Positions 1-5,209 of a DNA stretch of 5,209 nt are shown here, piece by piece. The stretch's first letter is position 1. Each line of letters opens with the position of its first letter. The DNA is from an uncultured Gammaproteobacteria bacterium (GTDB taxonomy: Bacteria; Pseudomonadota; Gammaproteobacteria; Arenicellales; UBA868), in contig CAJXBY010000191.1 in the NCBI GenBank assembly GCA_913051905.1, positions 1 to 5,209 on the forward strand, written 5' to 3'. The position numbers and the translations under genes are program-made. The notes under the pieces are model-generated. The model saw only the letters and a program-made list of their open reading frames with translations. It was not told the origin of the DNA and did not search any database.

Positions 1-416
1 TCGCCGCAGACCACGCCCGGCTCGGCCTGGCTGAGGTCAAATGGGCGATCATTCCAGGTGCCGGGGGTACCCAGCGGTTGCCCCGTACCATACCACTGGC
101 TCGTGCCATGGAAATGATCCTGACCGGCGATCCAATAACAGCTGAGGAAGCCTTTCAGTTGGGTCTAGTCAATCGAGTCGTCACACCGGAACACCTGATG
201 GACGAGGCCAGGTCACTGGCAGAAATCCTTCTGGCCCGCGGTCCGCTCGCACTACGTGCTGCCAAACAGGCGGTTCTGGAAGGGGCCGGTCTGAGTATGG
301 ACGAAGGGCTGGCACTGGAACTTGGCCTTTTCAGCAATATTATGCGCACCGAAGATGCGGCCGAGGGTCCGAGAGCTTTCGCTGAAAAACGCACACCCAA
401 TTATCAGGGAAGATAG
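1..416 (+). CDS. Enoyl-CoA hydratase/isomerase (crotonase family), 3' part only
   Basis: This enzyme would add water across the double bond of a trans-2-enoyl-CoA in the cytoplasm, the second step of beta-oxidation. The reading frame is open from position 3, and 137 codons are visible up to the TAG at 414-416. That is roughly the C-terminal half of a protein of usually about 260 residues, so the real start lies upstream. The segment IPGAGGTQRLPR (codons 17-28) is a classic crotonase signature. It is followed by AMEMILTGDPITAEEA, GLVNRVV and a C-terminal FAEKR, all in the order seen in mitochondrial enoyl-CoA hydratase. The Glu in GLAEV (codon at 33-35) aligns with catalytic Glu164 of the rat enzyme. 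The partner Glu144 region (GGGCEL) lies off the window. A TTG at 78 is in frame but falls inside the conserved motif, so it is not the start. Exact substrate (general hydratase, isomerase or specialised crotonase) cannot be decided. The next gene follows after 5 nt. Confidence 0.93.
   Translation, partial: AADHARLGLAEVKWAIIPGAGGTQRLPRTIPLARAMEMILTGDPITAEEAFQLGLVNRVVTPEHLMDEARSLAEILLARGPLALRAAKQAVLEGAGLSMDEGLALELGLFSNIMRTEDAAEGPRAFAEKRTPNYQGR
406..412 (+). promoter_or_regulatory. Probable ribosome binding site for the acyl-CoA dehydrogenase
   Basis: The purine-rich stretch AGGGAAG lies inside the last codons of the enoyl-CoA hydratase gene, 9 nt before the ATG at 422. It supports that start and suggests that the two genes are translated from one message. 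Confidence 0.5.
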
Positions 417-421
417 GGCTC

Positions 422-1573
422 ATGCCGCTTGAAACCACTACATCGTCATGGCTGAGCGAGGAGCATCGACTATATGCCGACTCCATAAGACGGTTTTTCT
501 CTGACGAATACCTGCCGCATGTCAAAGGGTGGAACGACCAGGGTTTCGTCGACGCGGATTTTTGGCTGAAAGCAGGAGAAGCTGGCATTCTCGGCGCATC
601 GATACCCACCGGCCTGGGTGGGTCTGGAGCCGATGTGGCCTTCGACGCGATCACAACCTATGAACAGGCCCGTCTCGGGGACTTCAGCTGGGGTTACAGT
701 ATTCACACGATCGTAGTGCAGTACGTCATTGCCTACGCCACTGAAGAACAAAAATACCGTTGGCTCCCGGGTCTCGCTGCCGGCACGCTGGTACCAGCGC
801 TCGCCATGACCGAACCGGGGCAAGGATCCGACCTGCAGTCGGTTGAGACCTACGCTGTGGCTGAAGGAGACGACCTGAGGATCAATGGGGCCAAAACGTT
901 CATCACCAATGGCCAGACGGCAAACCTTATCTGTCTGGTGGTGAAGACTGAAAAGGAGGCCGGTGCCCGGGGGGTGTCCCTGGTGATGGTCGAAACCGAT
1001 GAGGTTGACGGCTTTAGGCGTGGGCGCAATCTGGACAAGGTCGGCCTCAAGGGACAGGACACCTCGGAGCTGTTTTTTGACGAGATGCGGGTTCCCTGCG
1101 CGAATCTTCTCGGCCAGGAAGAAGGTCAGGGCTTCTACCAGTTGATGAACCAGTTACCCTGGGAACGGCTGGTAATCGGCATCGGGGCGCTGGGTCACAT
1201 GGATTTTGCACTCGATCAGACACTGGCTTACGTGAAGGAACGTCAGGCGTTCGGCCGGCCGGTTTTCGATTTCCAGAACACGCGGTTCAAACTGGCCGAA
1301 CAGAAGACCAAAGCCGAGGTGACGCGAGCATTCATCAATCACTGTATTGAACTGCTGCGCGATGGACAGCTCGACGCGACGACTGCATCAATGGCGAAAT
1401 GGTGGGGCAGTCAGATGCAGTGCGAAGTCATCGACGAGTGCCTGCAGCTTTTCGGCGGGTATGGCTACATGCTGGAATATCCCATCGCACGCGCCTGGGC
1501 CGATGCCCGCGTGCAGAAGATCTATGGGGGTACCAACGAGATCATGAAAGAGCTGATTGCCCGGAGCCTGTGA
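422..1573 (+). CDS. Acyl-CoA dehydrogenase, LCAD-like (FAD-dependent)
   Basis: A flavoprotein of 383 residues, the normal family length, expected to oxidise an acyl-CoA to the trans-2-enoyl-CoA and pass electrons to electron-transfer flavoprotein. This is the step before the hydratase encoded just upstream. Domain order is canonical: an N-terminal helical domain (about 10-125), a middle beta domain opening with AMTEPGQGSD (128-137) and continuing with INGAKTFITNG (154-164), then a C-terminal helical domain with ERQAFGRPVFDFQ (273-285), LFGGYGYM (343-350) and YGGTNEIMKELIAR (368-381). That last motif matches mammalian long-chain acyl-CoA dehydrogenase closely. Gly369 occupies the place of the catalytic Glu of medium-chain enzymes. 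Glu248 in LPWERL fits the alternative base position of the long-chain and isovaleryl types. Chain length or branched specificity cannot be fixed from sequence. The ATG at 422 is supported by a nearby ribosome binding site and by the usual N-terminal length. No signal peptide is visible. Confidence 0.95.
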   Translation: MPLETTTSSWLSEEHRLYADSIRRFFSDEYLPHVKGWNDQGFVDADFWLKAGEAGILGASIPTGLGGSGADVAFDAITTYEQARLGDFSWGYSIHTIVVQYVIAYATEEQKYRWLPGLAAGTLVPALAMTEPGQGSDLQSVETYAVAEGDDLRINGAKTFITNGQTANLICLVVKTEKEAGARGVSLVMVETDEVDGFRRGRNLDKVGLKGQDTSELFFDEMRVPCANLLGQEEGQGFYQLMNQLPWERLVIGIGALGHMDFALDQTLAYVKERQAFGRPVFDFQNTRFKLAEQKTKAEVTRAFINHCIELLRDGQLDATTASMAKWWGSQMQCEVIDECLQLFGGYGYMLEYPIARAWADARVQKIYGGTNEIMKELIARSL

Positions 1574-1610
1574 CTGGACGTTGGTGTCCCATGTTTGGCT
1601 GATCAACTTG

Positions 1611-1616
1611 AGGAGG
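1611..1616 (+). promoter_or_regulatory. Strong Shine-Dalgarno site that fixes the GTG start at 1624
   Basis: A perfect AGGAGG lies 7 nt before GTG 1624 and 5 nt before an ATG at 1622 that is immediately followed by TGA. An in-frame TGA at 1609-1611 blocks any longer reading frame, and the next in-frame ATG (1690) would remove the first metal-binding Asp of the cyclase domain. GTG 1624 is therefore the only sensible start. Confidence 0.8.
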
Positions 1617-1623
1617 GCTGGAT

Positions 1624-3414
1624 GTGACAGCCGTCAACAGAAAACTGGCTGCGATCCTGGCTGCAGATGCGGTTGGATTCAGCGACCAGATGGGCGCTGA
1701 TGAAGAACGCACTCTGGCGGTGCTCACGGTGTGTCGAAAGATCATCGACTCCAGTGTTCTGGAACACGGCGGCCGAATCTTTGGGTCTGCCGGAGATAGC
1801 GTGCTCGCGGAATTTCCGAGTCCTGTAGAAGCAGTCCGTGCAGCAGTGGAATTTCAGGCAACCCTGAAAAACCGCAACAATAGTGTTCCCGAGAATCAAC
1901 AGATGACCTTCCGGGTTGGTGTCAATCTTGGCGACATCATCGTTGAAGGTGACAACCTGTATGGTGACGGCGTGAACATCGCAGCCCGCCTGGAGGGAAT
2001 CTGTTCGCCCGGCAGCGTGTTCCTTTCGGCTGCCGTCCACGAGCACATCAAGAACAAGCTGACCTGCGAATATGGTCTGCTTGGAGAACAGGCGCTGAAA
2101 AACATCGCTGAACCTGTCATCGTCTACGAGGTGCGCTTCGACCAGATCTTGGGGGGTGACGACCTGCGGGCCGCTAACGTTTCAGACGAAGTGGTGGACG
2201 AACCGGCACCCGATCATCTCTTGCCGCGTCTTGCTCTGATGCCGTTTCGGTCGTCGTCGCAGGATGCGGAAACCATCGGATTTGCAACCGGCCTGGGAGA
2301 CGATCTGGCAGTCCTAATGGGGAAGCAGACAGCCATCGACGTGATCGACCCGATATTGGTTGCCAACATTGCAGCGGGTTCAGATGCCGCTGCGGAGCTT
2401 CGCCACCAGGCCGGTGCCGATTATGTGCTCGAAGGCAGTGTACGCAGTGCCGGCGACAAGGTTCGGGTTAACGTCTATTTGACCGATACTCGCCAGAAAC
2501 GCCAAATCACAGCCAACCAGTACGACCGTGTGCTAGAGGATATTTTTGAGGTCCAGGACGAACTCACCAAGACGATCGCCTTCAATCTGCGACGGGATGT
2601 CAAGAAGCAGTACTTGGAAAATCTACCCAGCCAGTTGGATGAGGACCTCAGGGTGCCGGAGTTGCTGGACAAGGCTGCTGGTTTGTTTCAACAGCTTGCT
2701 TGGGATCGGAGTGAGGCCGTGCGAACTCTGGAGTTAGCGGTCGAGAAGGCACCCGACAATGCAATGGCGCATGCTATGCTGACGGTGGCGTTATGGTATC
2801 GCGATCAGGACACGCCGCTCGCCCCAAGCGAGGACCTTAAATTACGTATGGAGGCGGAATCTCGGGAGGCCAGACGGCTTGATCCCTCCATGCCCTTCGC
2901 TCTGGTGACTGAAGCCCTGTGTACACTTCAGCGTGGCGACCCAGACTTGATCCTCGAACTGCTCCATACTGCCAAATCGAACAGCTTGTGGGAATCGGCC
3001 CGCAGGAATAATCTCCCCCTAGACAGTAGTCTGACAATGATCGAGATCCAGGAGAGCAAGGAGAAAACGGCGTTGGCGTCTCTGGACCCGTCGCTACCAA
3101 TCTTCGAGTCTTCCAACTTGTGTGGCATGTTGATGAGCCACCCGATCGCTTCTTATGCCCTCGGGGACACTCAGGGGGCCCTGACGTCGCTGCGAAAAAT
3201 CGATGGAGTGTGGCCGACCGCTCGAAGTCATCTCTTGCTGCAAGTAGCCTGCGAGCAGGAGTTCGATCAGGCGCGTGCAAAGCTGCTCGTCACAAAACTA
3301 AAAGAAGAGTTTCCGGATCTTTGTTGTACAAACTGCAAGAAACCCCCGTTTTTGGACGAGGCCTGTCTGACACGGTTCGTTGGTGCGTTGTTGGCGGCGG
3401 GACTTCCTGACTGA
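1624..3414 (+). CDS. Class III nucleotide cyclase domain protein with TolB-like and TPR-like regions
   Basis: A 596-residue, probably cytoplasmic regulator; no signal peptide or membrane segment is seen. Residues 6-170 form a class III adenylate/guanylate cyclase domain of the kind starting RKLAAILAAD. Visible catalytic residues are the metal-binding Asp15 and Asp58 (in SAGDSVLAEF) and the transition-state Asn118 and Arg122 (in GDGVNIAARLE). The residues that normally choose adenine are changed: Gly54 stands where Lys is usual and Asn111 where Asp is usual, so cAMP as product is not assured. After an acidic linker, residues 200-323 form a TolB-like domain (LPRLALMPF, then ADYVLEGSVRSAGDKVRV and YDRVLEDIFEVQDELT). 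Residues from about 345 on are helical, with TPR-like units near 359-450 and again near 510-560, probably for protein contacts. The C-terminus has a small Cys cluster (567, 568, 571, 581) and ends AGLPD, an ending familiar in this family. It lies 50 nt after the dehydrogenase and 41 nt before the dioxygenase. Architecture is sure; activity, ligand and targets are unknown. Confidence 0.92.
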   Translation: MTAVNRKLAAILAADAVGFSDQMGADEERTLAVLTVCRKIIDSSVLEHGGRIFGSAGDSVLAEFPSPVEAVRAAVEFQATLKNRNNSVPENQQMTFRVGVNLGDIIVEGDNLYGDGVNIAARLEGICSPGSVFLSAAVHEHIKNKLTCEYGLLGEQALKNIAEPVIVYEVRFDQILGGDDLRAANVSDEVVDEPAPDHLLPRLALMPFRSSSQDAETIGFATGLGDDLAVLMGKQTAIDVIDPILVANIAAGSDAAAELRHQAGADYVLEGSVRSAGDKVRVNVYLTDTRQKRQITANQYDRVLEDIFEVQDELTKTIAFNLRRDVKKQYLENLPSQLDEDLRVPELLDKAAGLFQQLAWDRSEAVRTLELAVEKAPDNAMAHAMLTVALWYRDQDTPLAPSEDLKLRMEAESREARRLDPSMPFALVTEALCTLQRGDPDLILELLHTAKSNSLWESARRNNLPLDSSLTMIEIQESKEKTALASLDPSLPIFESSNLCGMLMSHPIASYALGDTQGALTSLRKIDGVWPTARSHLLLQVACEQEFDQARAKLLVTKLKEEFPDLCCTNCKKPPFLDEACLTRFVGALLAAGLPD

Positions 3415-3443
3415 GAGAATCGCACCTTACGGTTTCCAGCCAT

Positions 3444-3448
3444 GAGAA
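3444..3448 (+). promoter_or_regulatory. Weak ribosome binding site for the dioxygenase
   Basis: GAGAA lies 7 nt before the ATG at 3456. It is only a partial Shine-Dalgarno match. It lies within a five-codon mini reading frame (3442-3459) whose TGA overlaps the dioxygenase ATG, so re-initiation could help translation. Confidence 0.35.
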
Positions 3449-3455
3449 TGCGTCG

Positions 3456-4346
3456 ATGAACATTTCAATTACGCAGTTGGGCCCGTGCTTTGCCGGTGAG
3501 GTCACCGGTGTGGATCTTCGGGACACGCTGAGCCCGGAGGCAGTCGCGACCATAGAGGCCGGAATGGACCGTTATGCGGTACTGGTCTTCCGCGGTCAGG
3601 ACATCAACGACGAACAGCAGCTCGCTTTTTCTAGAAATTTCGGCAAGGTGGAATCGTCTATAGGGGGAAATATCACCAAGCTGGGGCAACGCCGCCTGGG
3701 TGTCGATTTTGCCGACGTCTCGAACCTGGATGAAAACCATCAGGTGTATGCCCGAGATGACCGCCGCCGACTGTTCAATCTCGGGAACCGGCTTTGGCAC
3801 TCGGACAGTTCGTTCCGGGCGACACCGGCAAAATATTCGCTGTTGTCGGCCCGCAGTCTGCCGGAGAACGGTCCGAATACCGAGTTCGCCGATATGCGTG
3901 CCGCTTATGATGCCCTCGATCCCGAAATCCAGGCAGAAGTCGAAGATCTGGTCTGCGAACACTCACTGCTGTATTCACGTGGGCTGTTGGGTTTTACCGA
4001 TTTCACAGACGAAGAACGCGAGACCTTTACGCCCGTACGGCAGGTGCTGGTCCGAGACCACCCCGTGACCGGGCGCAGATCCCTTTTCCTGGCTTCCCAT
4101 GCGGGTACTATCGTTGGTTGGCCGATGGCTGAGGGTAGGATCTTTCTGCGGGACTTGATCGAACACGCAACCGAACCCCGGTTTGTCTATGTGCACCAGT
4201 GGCAGATTCATGATCTGGTGATCTGGGACAACCGGCAAACGATGCATAGGGTGCGTCGATTCAACGAAACGGCCGATGCCAGGGATGTCCGCCGCACCAC
4301 GATTACCGGCGACGGTCCAACCATGACACAGGTGAATGCCATATGA
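3456..4346 (+). CDS. TfdA/TauD-family Fe(II)/2-oxoglutarate-dependent dioxygenase
   Basis: A 296-residue cytoplasmic enzyme, close to the length of TfdA (2,4-D dioxygenase) and TauD. The family couples decarboxylation of 2-oxoglutarate to hydroxylation of a substrate, often next to an ether, sulfonate or amine so that the product falls apart. The iron ligands are visible: His115 and Asp117 in LWHSDSSF, and the distal His264 in DLVIWDNRQTMHR. Arg276 and Arg280 have the spacing expected for the 2-oxoglutarate-binding arginine and its neighbour. The segments PAKYSLLSARSLPENG, TEFADMRAAYDAL, LASHAGTIVGWP and the C-terminal RRTTITGD resemble the TfdA-like branch more than true taurine dioxygenases. 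The two ATGs just upstream (3442, 3448) are out of frame and stop at once, so 3456 is the start. Its stop codon overlaps the start of the dimethylformamidase-like gene, which suggests related jobs. The true substrate is unknown; degradation of 2,4-D should not be assumed. Confidence 0.94.
   Translation: MNISITQLGPCFAGEVTGVDLRDTLSPEAVATIEAGMDRYAVLVFRGQDINDEQQLAFSRNFGKVESSIGGNITKLGQRRLGVDFADVSNLDENHQVYARDDRRRLFNLGNRLWHSDSSFRATPAKYSLLSARSLPENGPNTEFADMRAAYDALDPEIQAEVEDLVCEHSLLYSRGLLGFTDFTDEERETFTPVRQVLVRDHPVTGRRSLFLASHAGTIVGWPMAEGRIFLRDLIEHATEPRFVYVHQWQIHDLVIWDNRQTMHRVRRFNETADARDVRRTTITGDGPTMTQVNAI
4330..4335 (+). promoter_or_regulatory. Ribosome binding site inside the dioxygenase gene for the dimethylformamidase-like gene
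   Basis: AGGTGA lies 7 nt before the ATG at 4343, within the last codons of the dioxygenase gene. Together with the ATGA stop/start overlap it decides this start over the out-of-frame ATG at 4347. Confidence 0.6.
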
Positions 4347-5209
4347 ATGACCAACGGCACCCTCCGCTGCTGGGATACACCGATCGCTTCTCGGCCCGGC
4401 CGGGTGAATCAGTCCAGGTCAAAGTCAGCAGCTATCTCGAAGGCGAATTCCAGGCGCATCTGGTCCGTATCATCTGTGCGGATCCCAACCCGGAAGGCAC
4501 GGGCATTGTCGAACGAGGTGTCGATGGCGGCTTTGTGGGGTCGTTTCCCGCACGGGCGCAGCCCTTTATCCCGGGGTCTTGCATGAAAGCTGATCTACCG
4601 TCCGGTGTTCAACTGCCGGAGGCGTTTTCGGTATCCGCGATGATCTGGCCGACACGCCTTGAAGCCGGCGACCAGTCAGTATTGTCGATAACATCCGAAA
4701 ACGGGGACGCGGCACTCACGCTCGGTCTCGACGACTCAGCCAGACCCAGGCTGACGCTGCGAATGGCCGATGGGACTTGGAGCGACGTGGTTCTGACCGC
4801 TGCACTGACGGAACGCCAATGGGTTCGTTTGTGGGCAAGTGTCAGCCTGAAAACAGGTGAAATCACTGTGGGCTGTGGTAGAGCAGAGGAGCAGGAGACC
4901 GCCAGCAGTCAAGTCAAAGGAGCGACCGCCCTGGCGACCGAGGCTATGGAACGTGTTCTGGTGGCAGCCAGCGATCACGGCGGGCGTCAGAGGCACTTTA
5001 ACGGCAAGATCGAAGGCCCAGCGATCAACGGGGCGCTTCTGGGGTGGGACGATTTCCGTAGCCCATCTTCAGGAAACCAAGGCCTGGTCTTTGCCGAATG
5101 GGATTTTTCCCGGGACTTCTCCAGTATCCGGGTTCACGATACCAGCGCGAACGCCATCCACGGTATGCTGATCAACTTTCCCGCCCGGGCTATGACCGGC
5201 TCATGCTGG
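4343..5209 (+). CDS. N,N-dimethylformamidase large-subunit-like protein, 5' part (runs off the window)
   Basis: The frame is open from ATG 4343 to the last base, giving 289 codons of a protein that in this family usually exceeds 600 residues. Dimethylformamidase hydrolyses N,N-dimethylformamide to dimethylamine and formate using a mononuclear iron site in its C-terminal half, which is not in view. Visible here are the N-terminal motif GYTDRFSARPGE (11-22) and LVRIICADPNPEG (40-52), both typical of the family. From about residue 91 to 225 follows a region with the look of a LamG/concanavalin-like beta sandwich (EAFSVSAMIWPT, then RQRHFNGKIEGPAI). The window ends in NFPARAMTGSCW, which resembles the conserved join to the catalytic domain. 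No gene for the small subunit found in Paracoccus-type enzymes lies just upstream; the dioxygenase occupies that place. There is a 4-nt overlap with it and a good ribosome binding site. Substrate is unknown, since many relatives are uncharacterised. Family assignment is from recalled motifs and is fairly sure. Confidence 0.82.
   Translation, partial: MNDQRHPPLLGYTDRFSARPGESVQVKVSSYLEGEFQAHLVRIICADPNPEGTGIVERGVDGGFVGSFPARAQPFIPGSCMKADLPSGVQLPEAFSVSAMIWPTRLEAGDQSVLSITSENGDAALTLGLDDSARPRLTLRMADGTWSDVVLTAALTERQWVRLWASVSLKTGEITVGCGRAEEQETASSQVKGATALATEAMERVLVAASDHGGRQRHFNGKIEGPAINGALLGWDDFRSPSSGNQGLVFAEWDFSRDFSSIRVHDTSANAIHGMLINFPARAMTGSCW

Noticed and set aside
78..416. Complete short gene starting at TTG 78
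   Set aside because: The frame is open upstream to the window edge and the conserved crotonase residues GLAEV and IPGAGGTQ lie before this TTG, so it is the tail of a longer gene.
1574..1596. Short inverted repeat GGAC...GTCC after the acyl-CoA dehydrogenase stop, possible terminator
   Set aside because: The stem is only about four pairs and no run of T follows, so it is too weak to call a terminator.
1603..2046. 147-codon open frame on the - strand opposite the start of the cyclase gene
   Set aside because: It is a shadow of the conserved cyclase domain and has no family resemblance of its own.
2837..3280. 147-codon open frame on the - strand opposite the cyclase C-terminal region
   Set aside because: The sense frame is continuous here with TPR-like character, and the antisense product is Pro/Arg/Ser-rich without motifs.
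3415..3455. Possible promoter or terminator between the cyclase and dioxygenase genes
   Set aside because: In these 41 nt I see no convincing -35/-10 pair, hairpin or T run.
3465..3962. 165-codon open frame on the - strand opposite the dioxygenase gene
   Set aside because: It lies wholly opposite a well-supported gene, its translation shows no recognisable motif, and long antisense frames are expected at this GC content.
4347..4586. 79-codon + strand frame starting right after the dioxygenase stop
   Set aside because: Its ATG is out of frame with the dimethylformamidase-like gene, whose frame from 4343 is open to the window end and carries family motifs.
4857..5171. 104-codon + strand frame near the window end
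   Set aside because: It is a shifted frame inside the dimethylformamidase-like gene; its translation is Arg/Pro/Trp-rich and unlike any known family.

Overview
The window looks like chromosomal DNA from a free-living proteobacterium, alpha or gamma and possibly marine. By eye the GC content is in the mid-to-high 50s percent. The gene families present (LCAD-type acyl-CoA dehydrogenase, cyclase/TolB-like/TPR regulator, TfdA-type dioxygenase, N,N-dimethylformamidase-like large subunit) are typical of metabolically versatile proteobacteria. No rRNA, tRNA, mobile element or CRISPR is visible, so the taxonomic suggestion is weak.

Five genes all read on the + strand and fill almost the whole window. 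(1) Positions 1-416 hold the 3' half of an enoyl-CoA hydratase gene whose start lies outside the window. (2) Positions 422-1573 hold a complete acyl-CoA dehydrogenase gene, 5 nt downstream. (3) After 50 nt comes a 596-residue protein (1624-3414, GTG start) with an N-terminal class III nucleotide cyclase domain, a TolB-like domain and a helical TPR-like C-terminus. (4) After 41 nt comes a complete TfdA/TauD-family Fe(II)/2-oxoglutarate dioxygenase gene (3456-4346). (5) Overlapping its stop codon by an ATGA junction is the 5' part of a gene for a protein resembling the large subunit of N,N-dimethylformamidase (4343 to the window end). It stays open to the last base, with 289 codons visible. The largest gap is 50 nt and no convincing terminator is seen, so one transcript across all five genes is plausible.

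The layout suggests a catabolic cluster. Two beta-oxidation enzymes would handle acyl-CoA intermediates. The dioxygenase and the amidohydrolase-like protein, which look translationally coupled, could attack an N-alkyl or ether-type substrate. The cyclase-like regulator sits between these pairs. The substrate cannot be read from the sequence, and the joint pathway is inference. The most notable points are the tight dioxygenase/dimethylformamidase-like pair and a cyclase domain that keeps its metal-binding and transition-state residues but has substitutions at both positions that normally select the purine base.
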